A stretch of DNA of 64,000 nt from an uncultured Bacteroidales bacterium (GTDB lineage Bacteria; Bacteroidota; Bacteroidia; Bacteroidales; Bacteroidaceae). The position numbers and the translations under genes are program-made. The notes under the pieces were generated by a model, which searched no databases, had not been told where the DNA came from, and saw only the letters and a list, made by a program, of their open reading frames with translations. Location of the stretch: assembly GCA_902781515.1 (NCBI GenBank), contig CACZJU010000011.1:25026-89025 (forward strand), in the 5' to 3' direction. Below, piece after piece: positions 18,183 to 26,243 of this stretch (its first letter is position 1; each line of letters opens with the position of its first letter).

Positions 18183-19922
18183 TTATAACATTGCTTCGAT
18201 TTGCTTGATGTAGTCGTAGTACTGCTCGCTCTTATACAGAGAATAGTTCATCTGCTTGCACAGGTTAATCATCTTCTTGAAGTAGTCAGTAACCTCGAGG
18301 AATGTGTCGAACTTGAAATCGTTCTTATCACAAATGCGTGTCACGAGGTTCAGAATCTCCTCCTGACGCTCCAGTGGAGTTACGGCATCTACCTCGTCGA
18401 AGGCATCCTGCTGCAGAATCACGTAGTCGATAACTTCAGACTTCCAGAATGTAACATGATATTCAACAGGAACACCGTCGTCACCCAGAATATTAATCTG
18501 CTCTGCAATTTCCTTACCACGCTGCATACGAGTCTTCAGCGCAAGCACCTTGGGAATCCACTTTTCGTTGATGTGCTCCTTGATGTACTCTTCAAACTCA
18601 GGATATTCCAGATACTTAGAGTACGAATCTATAGGATTCACAGCCGGATAGCGCTTTTTGTCGGCACGGTCCTGTTCCAAAGCATAGAAGCAACGAGCCA
18701 CCTTCTTGGTGTTCTCCGTCACAGGCTCCTTCAAGTTACCGCCGGCGGGAGATACAGTTCCGAGGAAGGTTACACTACCCACCTGTCCGTTACGCAGATA
18801 AACATATCCTGCACGACCGTAGAAGTTGGATATCAAAGCACCGAGGTCCATTGGGAAAGCATCGGGACCAGGCAGCTCCTCCATACGGTTCGACATCTCA
18901 CGCAGAGCCTGTGCCCAACGAGAAGTAGAGTCAGCCATCAGGAGCACGCGCAGACCCATCGAACGATAGAACTCAGCCATAGTCATAGCTGTATAAACCG
19001 AAGCCTCACGGGCAGCCACAGGCATGTTCGAGGTGTTGGCAATGATGATTGTACGTTCCATCAGCTTACGACCTGTGTGTGGGTCAACCAGTTCTGGGAA
19101 CTCAGTAAATATTTCCACGACCTCGTTAGCACGCTCACCGCAAGCAGCAATGATAACGATATCAGCCTCAGCCTGCTTTGAAATAGCGTGCTGCAGCACC
19201 GTCTTACCCGTACCGAAGGGACCGGGAATGAAACCTGTACCGCCCTCTACAATGGGGTTGAAAGTATCGATTGTGCGAACGCCTGTTTCCAGCAACTTAA
19301 ATGGACGCGGCTTCTGCTTGTAGTTGGTCATTGCGAACTTCACGGGCCAGTGCTGCACCATATCCACCTTCACATCATTACCCTGTTCGTCGGTAAGAAC
19401 GGCAATTGTATCGTGAATCTTGTACTGTCCGGCAGGCACGATGCTCTTCACCGTAGCAACACCTTTCAGTTGGAATGGAACCATAATCTTCAGGGGCTGG
19501 TGGTTTTCCTCTACCTTACCCAACCAGTCGCTCTCCTGCACCTTATCGCCAACTTTGGCTATAGGCTCGAAGTCCCAAAGACGGTCGTTGTCGAGAGGCT
19601 CGGTGTATTGTCCTCTTTTCAGGAACACGCCTTCCATCTTGTCGAGGTCGTTCTGCAGACCGTCGTAGTTTTTACTGAGCATACCAGGACCGAGCTGAAT
19701 CTCAAGCATGTGACCGGTAAACTCGGCTTCGGCTCCCACTTTCAGACCACGTGTGCTTTCAAACACCTGTACGTACACGTCCTGTCCGATAACCTTGATG
19801 ACCTCAGCCATCAGACGGTCGCCGCCAGTGGTGATGTAGCATATTTCTCCCTGCTGCACAGCCCCGTCCACACGGAGAGTGACCATATTGGAGACTACGC
19901 CACTTACTTTTCCTTTTGTCAT
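18183..19922 (-). CDS. atpA: V-type ATP synthase subunit A (catalytic)
   Basis: 579 residues. Walker A is GPFGTGKT (234-241), where most homologues have GPFGSGKT. The non-homologous bulge region typical of V/A-type A subunits (about 110-190) is present, as are the catalytic-site GERANEVVEIF and ADSTSRWAQALREMSNRMEE segments. It hydrolyses or makes ATP at the A/B interfaces. It lies 44 nt after the DUF2764 gene, a gap made of short CTCAC-like repeats. Confidence 0.95.
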   Translation of the reverse strand: MTKGKVSGVVSNMVTLRVDGAVQQGEICYITTGGDRLMAEVIKVIGQDVYVQVFESTRGLKVGAEAEFTGHMLEIQLGPGMLSKNYDGLQNDLDKMEGVFLKRGQYTEPLDNDRLWDFEPIAKVGDKVQESDWLGKVEENHQPLKIMVPFQLKGVATVKSIVPAGQYKIHDTIAVLTDEQGNDVKVDMVQHWPVKFAMTNYKQKPRPFKLLETGVRTIDTFNPIVEGGTGFIPGPFGTGKTVLQHAISKQAEADIVIIAACGERANEVVEIFTEFPELVDPHTGRKLMERTIIIANTSNMPVAAREASVYTAMTMAEFYRSMGLRVLLMADSTSRWAQALREMSNRMEELPGPDAFPMDLGALISNFYGRAGYVYLRNGQVGSVTFLGTVSPAGGNLKEPVTENTKKVARCFYALEQDRADKKRYPAVNPIDSYSKYLEYPEFEEYIKEHINEKWIPKVLALKTRMQRGKEIAEQINILGDDGVPVEYHVTFWKSEVIDYVILQQDAFDEVDAVTPLERQEEILNLVTRICDKNDFKFDTFLEVTDYFKKMINLCKQMNYSLYKSEQYYDYIKQIEAML

Positions 19923-19966
19923 ATTTTATTTATATTTATTTATTGCTTCTTTTCACATCTCACCTC

Positions 19967-20815
19967 TCACTTCTCACTCCTGTTATACGAGCCCTCACTT
20001 TTAGGCATATAGGCAGTGAACTCAGATGGTACGGTAGCGTTCTTACGCAGATTCTCGATAATCTGACGGAACTTCTCCTTACCTTGTTCCGCATCAAGTC
20101 TCGCCCATCTTTCCAGCATTTCTGCTTTCAGCAGATAAGCATAAAGGGCGTTTATATCGAAAGGTTCGAAGAATGTCTCGTCCTCTGCCCACACCCATTT
20201 CATTGCATCTATGCGGCGTTCTTTCTGCACAGGATCGCCGTCTAATGCTATCTCTCGCAGTTGCGCCATCAGAGTTCCGTCTATCTGCGCTGCATCGTAG
20301 CCATAGGTGTATTGTTCTACGGGCCATCCCTGTTGTTCACACAGCAGTGCTGTCAGTGTATTGGCGATATTGAGGCTCATTTCAGCCCATCTTTTGATGA
20401 ATCCCGTACCTTGCGACTTAAGATATTGCCAGTAACGTACCATAACGCGGTCCTCTGGGAAATATCCCTCTTCCTGCTTCTTTTCGTAGTATTCTCTTAC
20501 GAATTCAGCCATGAATGGTGGGAAACGAGGGTCATCCTCGAATTCATCTTCCAATGCGTCGGCAATCATCTCTTGCAGTTCCTGCTTGTTCCAGTTACCT
20601 GTATTGGGAAGTTCTGCCAGATTGACGTTCAAAAGCGTGATGAGGTTCTTGCAGTCGCCCATAAGGTAGAACAGCTCCACCATACGCAGGTCGCGCCCCT
20701 TCAGACTTTCCTGTTCCAGCAGTTGCTCACGAAGTTCGCGAGTCGAAAAAGCCGCTGTTGGTGATTCGAGCTGCAGGTCGGGCAGTCCCGACATTATGAA
20801 ATAGTAATTACTCAT
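19967..20815 (-). CDS. DUF2764 protein of the V-ATPase operon (candidate subunit C equivalent)
   Basis: 282 residues starting MSNYYFIMSGLPDLQLES, the start characteristic of DUF2764, a family found between atpE and atpA in Bacteroidetes, spirochaete and chlamydial V-ATPase operons. It is acidic and mainly helical, with no membrane segment. The operon has no recognizable subunit C, F or G genes. By position and by the needed stoichiometry I infer that DUF2764 supplies the rotor-to-ring connector (C-like) function, but no motif proves this. Its ATG overlaps the atpE stop by one nucleotide (TGATG). Confidence 0.85.
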   Translation of the reverse strand: MSNYYFIMSGLPDLQLESPTAAFSTRELREQLLEQESLKGRDLRMVELFYLMGDCKNLITLLNVNLAELPNTGNWNKQELQEMIADALEDEFEDDPRFPPFMAEFVREYYEKKQEEGYFPEDRVMVRYWQYLKSQGTGFIKRWAEMSLNIANTLTALLCEQQGWPVEQYTYGYDAAQIDGTLMAQLREIALDGDPVQKERRIDAMKWVWAEDETFFEPFDINALYAYLLKAEMLERWARLDAEQGKEKFRQIIENLRKNATVPSEFTAYMPKSEGSYNRSEK

Positions 20816-21402
20816 CAGAAAAGCATTTCTACGAGTTGTGGACGTAGGAAGGTTTTGAAATAAGATTCGAACTCCTCCTTACCGAACTGAACCTTATATG
20901 AACCGTCTTCAGGTTGGATAGTAAACAGAGTGTCCACACCATTCACCTTCTCTATCTTCAGGCCTTTGTCCAACAGTGCCTTTGCATGCTTTGCAAAGTA
21001 TGCTTTCAGGGCATCAGCATCTTTGGAACTGATAACGGCTGGAGCATCGCCCTGCCACTTCTCTGCCAGAGTTACTGCAAATTTACCCAAGAAGTCCTTG
21101 TCGGCAGCCAGTTTGCTCACTTCGTCGCCAACGACTTTGTCTGTCAACACGTTTACGACCTCGCTTTTCAGAGCATTCAGAGCCTGTCCTGTGTACAGTT
21201 TCAGTTCGTTCTTGGTATTTGTCTCCAACTCTGTGGCCTTTCTCTTGGCAGCGTTTTCAATAGCGGCAGCCTGCTCCTGAGCCTCAGCCACAATCTTCTC
21301 GGCCTGTGCCTTTGCCTCGGTTACCAGACGGTCAGCCTCTTGCTGTCCTTTCTCCACTCCCTCGCGATAAATCTTCTCGGTGAGTTCCTGAATTTTTTCC
21401 AT
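20815..21402 (-). CDS. atpE: V-type ATP synthase subunit E (peripheral stalk)
   Basis: 195 residues. The N-terminal half is one long amphipathic coiled coil rich in A/E/K/Q (EKIVAEAQEQAAAIENAAKR), and a globular C-terminal domain ends in EFESYFKTFLRPQLVEMLF. It forms the peripheral stator stalk with a partner not identifiable here. It is the first gene of the seven-gene operon. A weak promoter candidate lies about 60 nt upstream. Confidence 0.9.
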   Translation of the reverse strand: MEKIQELTEKIYREGVEKGQQEADRLVTEAKAQAEKIVAEAQEQAAAIENAAKRKATELETNTKNELKLYTGQALNALKSEVVNVLTDKVVGDEVSKLAADKDFLGKFAVTLAEKWQGDAPAVISSKDADALKAYFAKHAKALLDKGLKIEKVNGVDTLFTIQPEDGSYKVQFGKEEFESYFKTFLRPQLVEMLF

Positions 21403-21457
21403 TCTTTTATATGTATATGATTATTATTTATTTTTCACATTATGTTTTTTCACGGCG

Positions 21458-21465
21458 CGAAGATA
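21458..21465 (-). promoter_or_regulatory. Possible promoter of the V-ATPase operon
   Basis: TATCTTCG on the minus strand differs from TAnnTTTG at one position. No better box is seen between atpE and the upstream terminator. Confidence 0.35.
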
Positions 21466-21512
21466 AGAAAAAAACTCCGTATTACCAAATTAAACCTTAC
21501 ATATATAAAGAA

Positions 21513-21541
21513 AAAGGCCCACTCGTTTAGAGCAAGCCTTT
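21513..21541 (-). terminator. Terminator of the ferredoxin gene
   Basis: On the minus strand AAAGGC and GCCTTT enclose an inner CTC/GAG stem joined by wobble pairs, about 12 pairs with a 5-nt loop, and are followed by a T-run. It separates the ferredoxin from the V-ATPase operon. Confidence 0.75.
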
Positions 21542-21562
21542 ATTCTTCAACTGTTAGCCTTA

Positions 21563-21727
21563 TTAGAGGCTGATAGCACCGCTGGGACAAGCGTCAGCGC
21601 AAGTGCCACACTCTGTGCACTCATCGGGGTTGATGCTGTAGATATCGCCCTCAGAGATAGCTCCAACGGGACATTCATCGATGCAAGTGCCACAGGCAAC
21701 ACAGTCGTTACTAATTACGTAAGCCAT
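21563..21727 (-). CDS. 2[4Fe-4S] ferredoxin
   Basis: 54 residues beginning MAYVISNDCVACGTC. Two CxxCxxCxxxCP motifs (CVACGTCIDECP and CTECGTCADACP) bind two low-potential [4Fe-4S] clusters, the standard clostridial-type bacterial ferredoxin. It would serve as a soluble electron carrier in anaerobic metabolism (for example pyruvate:ferredoxin oxidoreductase). It is a single-gene unit with its own promoter (TACCTTTG on the minus strand at 21776-21783) and terminator. Confidence 0.96.
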   Translation of the reverse strand: MAYVISNDCVACGTCIDECPVGAISEGDIYSINPDECTECGTCADACPSGAISL

Positions 21728-21775
21728 AGTTTTATTATTAAATTAAAAATTAAGAATTGTACATTGATTATGGGG

Positions 21776-21783
21776 CAAAGGTA
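21776..21783 (-). promoter_or_regulatory. Promoter -7 box of the ferredoxin gene
   Basis: TACCTTTG on the minus strand, 49 nt upstream of the ferredoxin start codon. Confidence 0.65.
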
Positions 21784-21886
21784 ATCAATTTTAGTTATTC
21801 CGACCTAATTTTTACAAGAATATTTCACATTAACTAACCAAAAATAGTTATTCAGGCAATAAAAACCCACTTTCGGGCGTTATAAA

Positions 21887-21920
21887 CTGAAGATTGAAGA
21901 TTGAAGATTGAAGATTGAAA
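21887..21920. repeat. 7-bp tandem repeat (ATTGAAG) at the porT-like start
   Basis: Four phased units precede and include the TTG start codon of the next gene. Confidence 0.85.
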
Positions 21921-22666
21921 ATAAAATACGGAGAGGTTTATGCCTGATGGTTGCACTGATTGGTGTAACCCAATTCTCAATTATCAATTATCAACTGTCA
22001 ATTGGCGAAGCTCAAGCTCAGGAAAGGAAGATTCAGCATCGTCCCTACCTCGATAACAGGCGGCTTCATTGGGGTTTTCTCTTCGGTATGCAGATGCAGG
22101 ATATGGAGCTAAAAAACAACGGTTTCATCGACCCCACCACCAACGAGCAGTGGTATGCTGATGTAGATTGCTATAGTCCCGGTTTCACCGTAGGAATGTT
22201 GGGCGAGCTGCGTCTGTCGAAACATTTTGCCCTACGTCTTACTCCTGCCATAGGTTTCGGTCAGCGTCGTATTTGGTTCCACGAACAAATGAGCGGTCGC
22301 GATTCCACTCAGGTACTCAAGAGCGCCTATCTGCTGATGCCTCTTAATGTCAAGTTCTCAGCCCCACGCTACAACAATTTCCGTCCCTATCTGGTGGCTG
22401 GAGCGTCTCCTGCTCTCGACCTTACAGGACACAAGCACAGAGCCATTTCCACCAAACCTTTCGACTGTTTCATCGAAGTTGGTATGGGTTGCGACATCTA
22501 TCTGCCTTTCTTCAAACTGAATCCCGAAATCAAGTTCTCTTTCGGTCTCTTGGACATATTACGCAAAAAGCGTACCGATCTCATCGACGGTACGCTTATG
22601 AAGTACACCAACTCGTTGGACAACGCCCACTCCAAGATGATTACCCTCACTCTCTATTTTGAATAG
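21908..22666 (+). CDS. porT: PorT-like outer-membrane beta-barrel protein (T9SS)
   Basis: 252 residues if the TTG at 21908 is used (basic MKIENKIRRG n-region); an ATG at 21947 is the alternative. A second 7-bp repeat (21976-22003) encodes part of the signal region. The mature part has the PorT/SprT pattern: RPYLDNRRLHWGF near the start, YSPGFTVGM, a FRPYLVAGAS strand and the GCDIYLPFFKLNPEIKFSFG segment, ending in a C-terminal aromatic strand (LTLYFE). PorT is needed for type IX secretion in Porphyromonas gingivalis. Both T9SS-tail proteins and a PorE-like protein occur in the window. A generic porin-family barrel is the alternative. Confidence 0.65.
   Translation: MKIENKIRRGLCLMVALIGVTQFSIINYQLSIGEAQAQERKIQHRPYLDNRRLHWGFLFGMQMQDMELKNNGFIDPTTNEQWYADVDCYSPGFTVGMLGELRLSKHFALRLTPAIGFGQRRIWFHEQMSGRDSTQVLKSAYLLMPLNVKFSAPRYNNFRPYLVAGASPALDLTGHKHRAISTKPFDCFIEVGMGCDIYLPFFKLNPEIKFSFGLLDILRKKRTDLIDGTLMKYTNSLDNAHSKMITLTLYFE
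21976..22003. repeat. 7-bp repeat (ATCAATT) inside the porT-like signal region
   Basis: Four units, CTCAATT, ATCAATT, ATCAACT and GTCAATT, in exact 7-bp register inside coding sequence. Confidence 0.8.
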
Positions 22667-22696
22667 GCTAAGGGCTAAGGGCAAAAGGCTAAAGGC
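22666..22696. repeat. 7-bp repeat (GGCTAAG/GGCAAAA) after the porT-like gene
   Basis: Four degenerate units directly after the stop codon. The same family is found inside the genes at 47597 and 48406. Confidence 0.75.
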
Positions 22697-22747
22697 TCGC
22701 TCGTAACCTTTAATTATTTCAATATTAATCTTTTATCAGGTAATCAC

Positions 22748-22778
22748 TTGCATATCAGAAATATTATCTATAAATTTG
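22748..22778 (+). promoter_or_regulatory. Promoter of the lipoprotein gene at 22814
   Basis: TTG at 22748-22750 and TAAATTTG at 22771-22778 with a 20-nt spacer. Confidence 0.65.
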
Positions 22779-22813
22779 CGACATCTAAACTCAATTATAA
22801 AGCATTTACATTT

Positions 22814-23422
22814 ATGAAAAAACTGAATTTTTGGCTTTTGGCAAGCCTGTTCGTAGCAGCCTTCACACTGTCGGCCTGTGGCGATGATGAAGAAAACAAT
22901 GAGAATGTAACTCCTCCAAATGGAAACGTAGAGGTCAATTCAGAAAACCTTAAAGGAATTTGGGACGGATTTGTAGAAGCAGATTTCGCTCAAGGCTACT
23001 ATCAAAGGTGGAAAATTTATTTTGACGGCGACAACTACACCACTTGGCATACACACCTTACAGCAGGTTCCATCAACGATGACGTGCAGGGTCTTAAAAC
23101 GGTTGGCAACAAGGAACAGGGTACTTGGAAGTACGAAAATGGAAAGCTTGTACTGACTCCTACCAAGCAGTGGGCTTCGTACTATCAAACGGCGAAGTCA
23201 TTAAATGATCCTTATTACTACGTCTATTACAACTATAATCCGGAGACCATGGAAGCCGATCAGTGGTACGAGACTTCCGAATATATTATTCAAAGCGGCA
23301 TAGAACGCGACCAGAAAGACAACACAGACTGGTACATCCAGAAGTGGCCTGTCGTTAGTCTGACAAAGACCGCTTTGTCGATAAGAATAAACAGAGATGT
23401 TTTCAAACTCGACAAACAATAA
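22814..23422 (+). CDS. Lipoprotein of unknown function, lipocalin-like
   Basis: 202 residues from the ATG at 22814; an upstream ATG at 22748 overlaps the promoter and is rejected. MKKLNFWLLASLFVAAFTLS ends in the lipobox SACGDDEEN, and the acidic residues after the Cys resemble the Bacteroidetes surface lipoprotein export signal. The mature part starts with a GIWDGF motif and alternates short beta strands (GTWKYENGKLVLTP), suggesting a lipocalin-like barrel. It is a single-gene unit with its own promoter and a strong bidirectional terminator. No specific function is recognized. Confidence 0.75.
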   Translation: MKKLNFWLLASLFVAAFTLSACGDDEENNENVTPPNGNVEVNSENLKGIWDGFVEADFAQGYYQRWKIYFDGDNYTTWHTHLTAGSINDDVQGLKTVGNKEQGTWKYENGKLVLTPTKQWASYYQTAKSLNDPYYYVYYNYNPETMEADQWYETSEYIIQSGIERDQKDNTDWYIQKWPVVSLTKTALSIRINRDVFKLDKQ

Positions 23423-23452
23423 AACATCTCCGCTATTCTGAAACCAAATACA

Positions 23453-23482
23453 ACAAAGGCGCTCAATCTTGAGTGCCTTTGT
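23453..23482. terminator. Bidirectional terminator between convergent genes
   Basis: ACAAAGGC at 23453-23460 pairs with GCCTTTGT at 23475-23482, with an inner CTCAA/TTGAG stem. A-rich on the left and T-rich on the right, so it can serve both convergent genes. Confidence 0.85.
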
Positions 23483-23510
23483 TATTTTCAACCTTAATGT
23501 GTCAGCCCCT

Positions 23511-24533
23511 TTATAGCCAGCCTTCTTGCTTGTACCAAGCAACGGAGCGGCGAGCGCCCTCTTCCAGCAGCACCTGCGGCTCGTAACCAAGATCGCGACG
23601 AGCAGGCTCGATATCACATTGCCAGTTGCGCTGACTGAGGATATGGTATTTGTCGAGATTCAGAGTGGTCAGCTTTCCCATCCAGCGGTTCACAGTGCCG
23701 CTGATGGCGCAGACAATCCAAAGGAACCACAGCGGAGCCTTTATGTGCAACACCCAGGGGTCGCCCAGTTCCTTTTGCAGAAGGTCGCTGAAGGCACGAC
23801 TGTTATACACCTGTCCGTCGCTCAGGAAATAGCTCTTCCCCACTGCCTTTGGTGCATCAAGGGCTTTATATACTGCCTGCACCACATCATCAACATACAC
23901 AAATGTAATGTCTTGCGGCTTATATCCCACAGCAAAGTCCACATGCTGCTTTATGCTCTTAGCCATTATGAAGTAGTCGCGCTCGCGAGGACCATATATG
24001 CCTGTGGGACGCAGAATGACGTAAGGGAAATCCTTCGTGGAGGCTAAGAACAGTTCCGCCTGCCATTTGCTCTCGCCGTAGGCAGTGTTGGGGACAGGCG
24101 TATCAGTATCTACTATTGGCTGATAGGGATAAGGTTTCTCCCGTATGGCTCCGAATATGCTCAACGACGACACGAAAACAAACCTCTTGGGCACCATTCC
24201 CTCAGCCTGCAGAGCACGCACCAGGTTCTTCGTGCCCTCGGTGTTTGTCTTAAAGAAGCCTTCACGTTTCAGGCTCTTCGTAGCTCCTGCAGCATGAACA
24301 ACATAGTCCCAGCCCTTATCTCCCATCTGGGCTTTATACTGTCGCAACTGTCCGCACAGCTCTTCGTAGTTACCAAGATTCAGTTGGGCGAACTTCATTC
24401 GTTCATCCTTCAGATACTGACTGCTGCTGGTGCTGCGCATTCCTGCCCACACCTCAAAGCCTCGCTCCAGTCCTTCACTGCAAATAAAACTACCCACGAA
24501 GCCCGAAGCTCCCGTCACAAGTATTCTCATCAT
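23511..24533 (-). CDS. NAD-dependent epimerase/dehydratase (extended SDR)
   Basis: 340 residues. The start is set by the promoter: TATCTTTG (minus, 24555-24562) lies between the longer in-frame start and the tandem ATGs at 24533/24530. Rossmann motif TGASGFVGSFI near the N-terminus and the SDR active site YGESK with Ser in VFVSSLSIFG. The C-terminal 100 residues bind the sugar-nucleotide or sterol-like substrate and include an unusually hydrophobic segment (APLWFLWIVCAIS), suggesting membrane association. The best match in style is the 3-beta-HSD/epimerase branch of NAD(P)-dependent oxidoreductases in Bacteroidetes. Substrate unknown. Confidence 0.85.
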   Translation of the reverse strand: MMRILVTGASGFVGSFICSEGLERGFEVWAGMRSTSSSQYLKDERMKFAQLNLGNYEELCGQLRQYKAQMGDKGWDYVVHAAGATKSLKREGFFKTNTEGTKNLVRALQAEGMVPKRFVFVSSLSIFGAIREKPYPYQPIVDTDTPVPNTAYGESKWQAELFLASTKDFPYVILRPTGIYGPRERDYFIMAKSIKQHVDFAVGYKPQDITFVYVDDVVQAVYKALDAPKAVGKSYFLSDGQVYNSRAFSDLLQKELGDPWVLHIKAPLWFLWIVCAISGTVNRWMGKLTTLNLDKYHILSQRNWQCDIEPARRDLGYEPQVLLEEGARRSVAWYKQEGWL

Positions 24534-24554
24534 TCCACTATTGTTTTTGCGACG

Positions 24555-24562
24555 CAAAGATA
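24555..24562 (-). promoter_or_regulatory. Promoter -7 box of the epimerase gene
   Basis: TATCTTTG on the minus strand, about 22 nt upstream of the chosen start codon. Confidence 0.7.
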
Positions 24563-24585
24563 CGATTAAGCGAGCACAAATCCAA

Positions 24586-24617
24586 AAAAGGATGTGCCTA
24601 TTTTGACACATCCTTTT
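24586..24617 (-). terminator. Terminator of the His-rich protein gene
   Basis: A perfect 11-bp inverted repeat, AAAAGGATGTG with CACATCCTTTT, around a 10-nt loop, followed on the minus strand by a T-run. Confidence 0.85.
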
Positions 24618-24639
24618 ATTAAGGTTATTTGCGGGGGGA

Positions 24640-24978
24640 TTATTTCAGGTGACGCTTGATATCGTAGGAGGAGGTGATACGTGCATCGTAGCGTACGATT
24701 ATCTCGCGTGTGCGCGCATTCCAATATGTATCTAATACTCCACGCATGCGCTCAGCCTTTGCCTCTATCTTGTGGTGAGAGTCGTGACGACTAACCTTGA
24801 TGAAACAAGTCTTAGCGTCTGGACGACCTCTGTAGCTACGAACATTCACCATTTCCATATCGCCCATCCTGTCGTGATGTCCATTACGTCCGTGATGAGG
24901 ATTGCTACTTGCCATTGCCGGCATTCCGATTGCCATTGACATCATCAAAACTGCAATCATTGTGTTCATCTTTTTCAT
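24640..24978 (-). CDS. Exported His/Met-rich small protein, possible heavy-metal-associated fold
   Basis: 112 residues from the ATG at 24978 (an upstream TTG is less likely). Signal peptide rich in Met (MKKMNTMIAVLMMSMAIGMP). It is followed by a His-rich linker (NPHHGRNGHHDRMGD). The C-terminal about 65 residues have the beta-alpha-beta spacing of an HMA-like domain (KTCFIKVSRHD, TREIIVRYDARI, SSYDIKRHLK) but lack the CxxC metal site. I infer a periplasmic metal-binding or sensing role only from the histidines. It has its own promoter (TAACTTTG, minus, 25054-25061) and terminator. Confidence 0.65.
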   Translation of the reverse strand: MKKMNTMIAVLMMSMAIGMPAMASSNPHHGRNGHHDRMGDMEMVNVRSYRGRPDAKTCFIKVSRHDSHHKIEAKAERMRGVLDTYWNARTREIIVRYDARITSSYDIKRHLK

Positions 24979-25053
24979 AGTCTTCAATTTTTAATTGTTC
25001 AACTTATGTTTTTTAATCACTCGACTTTCGCCGTTTCTTCTTGTTTTCGATGG

Positions 25054-25061
25054 CAAAGTTA
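25054..25061 (-). promoter_or_regulatory. Promoter -7 box of the His-rich protein gene
   Basis: TAACTTTG on the minus strand, 75 nt upstream of the start codon. Confidence 0.55.
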
Positions 25062-25167
25062 CGGCGATTCCACAGACTATGAAACTGAAAAATCCTATTC
25101 CTCGTGGTGTTTTTCCCTACAGTTGCGGGGGATTCTCCTCTCCCCGTATGTTTGTGGTGAATCGGCT

Positions 25168-25246
25168 CAAAAATAATGCGATGTTAGTGATTTTCAGCTC
25201 GCGGTGAGCCGATAATTGAAAAATAATGCGTAACTTTGAGCCGATA
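25168..25246. promoter_or_regulatory. Repeated motifs around the Fic promoter (possible operator)
   Basis: The 12-mer AAAAATAATGCG occurs twice, and GAGCCGATAA occurs twice with an inverted ATCGGCTC just upstream. The second 12-mer abuts TAACTTTG at 25231-25238, the -7 box for the broken Fic gene at 25260. The pattern suggests autoregulation by the HTH part of the ancestral protein; this is inference. Confidence 0.45.
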
Positions 25247-25259
25247 AATGCATAAAGGT

Positions 25260-25780
25260 ATGGATATATCAAGAGAAATTCTGCAGTTTCTGCACTATCA
25301 TCCACTATCGTCGCGCGATGAGATAGCACGTGGAACGGCATTTGAGGGCAGTGACGCCACATTGAGGATATTCACCAACTGCTGACCAAAGAACTTTCGG
25401 TGGACAGGGGCATACGTCATCGTCGTGTGGGTATCACGGGCACCAACTATCGTCCGTTGGACAACGAATTCCATATTCGCGAGGCCATGCGCGACACCTG
25501 CGACCTTATAAACAGCAAGGAAAACGTGTTTGATAAGGCACTATTGGCGTTGGTACTCCTGTCGTATATTCAGGCTTTCTCTGATGGCAATAAGCGAACG
25601 GCTCGCATCACCAGCAATGCCATTCTTATAGCTAACGGCTACTGTCCGCTGAGTTTTCGTTCTGTTGACTCCATCGACTACAAGAAGGCGATGCTCATCT
25701 TCTACGAGCAGAATAATTTGTATGCCTTCAAGCAGATTTTCATCGACCAGTTCTACTTTGCCGTGAAGGAATATTTTTAA
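25260..25780 (+). pseudogene. Fic-family protein with internal deletion and frameshift
   Basis: The first segment (25260-25385) starts MDISREILQFLHYHPLSSRD, a winged-helix-like start, and runs into a stop after 41 codons. From about 25355 a second frame opens and reads IEDIHQLLTKELSVDRGIR through to 25780, giving the C-terminal half of a Fic protein (AFSDGNKRTARITSNAILI, SFRSVDSIDYKKA). The middle of the family's usual about 330 residues, including the SxIEGN-type region, is missing. An internal deletion has joined the ends out of frame. The Fic motif reads QAFSDGNKR where active AMPylators have HxF; the Gln may be a subfamily trait or another lesion. The promoter is intact. Confidence 0.75.
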
Positions 25781-25890
25781 TTGGCACGAGGCTATGCAGG
25801 GAGAGTAGGAAGCTTGTGGAGCTTTTCGGAGCAAGGAAGGGAGCTGGAGCGGTTATATGGTTATACGGCTGTATGGTTTTTGTATGAGAC

Positions 25891-25928
25891 AAAAAAAGCG
25901 CTCCCGAACCACGAAGGTTAAGGAGCGC
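25891..25928 (-). terminator. Terminator of the small protein gene at 25961
   Basis: GCGCTCC and GGAGCGC pair, with an inner AACC/GGTT stem, and on the minus strand are followed by seven T residues. Confidence 0.9.
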
Positions 25929-25960
25929 CTGCTTAATTATTCTTTTCTATTGGCTGAGGG

Positions 25961-26119
25961 TTAATCAAACAAGTCCCAGCCTTCATCGCTCTTGGTTTCC
26001 ATAACAGCGCCATCAGGATTGCTCTTTGCCGGAGTAGTATCAAAAGTGGAAAGTGCGAGCATCTCTGTCATACGAACCTCTACTACCTGTACGGCAGGAA
26101 TAATATATGTCTTTTTCAT
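25961..26119 (-). CDS. Small Bacteroidales protein of unknown function
   Basis: 52 residues from the ATG at 26119, beginning MKKTYIIPAVQVVEVRMTEM and ending SDEGWDLFD. Small proteins with a MKKxYIxP...V...ML(A/S)xS pattern and an acidic end are common in Prevotella and Bacteroides, usually without known function. It lies 105 nt downstream of the 1311-residue surface protein on the same strand and ends before a strong terminator, so it is probably the last gene of that transcript. No signal peptide is evident. Confidence 0.6.
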   Translation of the reverse strand: MKKTYIIPAVQVVEVRMTEMLALSTFDTTPAKSNPDGAVMETKSDEGWDLFD

Positions 26120-26148
26120 AATTGTGTGCATTTTACATTTAACATTCA

Positions 26149-26243
26149 TCACTTAATCACAACCTTGAGCTTCGCTCGAGCTTGTTCACGCTCGAACAAG
26201 CCAGAGCGAGCTCTATCTTGTTTCTCACTTAATCACAACCTTT
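26149..26243. repeat. Duplicated gene tail flanking a nested hairpin
   Basis: The 16-mer CACTTAATCACAACCT occurs at about 26151 and again at about 26227, where it is the real 3' end of the large surface-protein gene. Between them, GAGCTTCGCTC pairs with the downstream GAGCGAGCTC, and an inner GCTTGTTC pairs with GAACAAGC. Confidence 0.75.

Noticed and set aside
18201-19181. 326-residue plus-strand reading frame
   Set aside because: Antisense shadow of atpA, with no plausible protein character.
22666-22696. Telomere-like repeat
   Set aside because: The GGCTAAA units resemble telomeric words only by chance; the units are degenerate, few, and internal to a bacterial chromosome.
25607-25640. 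Functional Fic AMPylator
   Set aside because: The catalytic His is replaced by Gln and the gene is interrupted by a deletion and frameshift.
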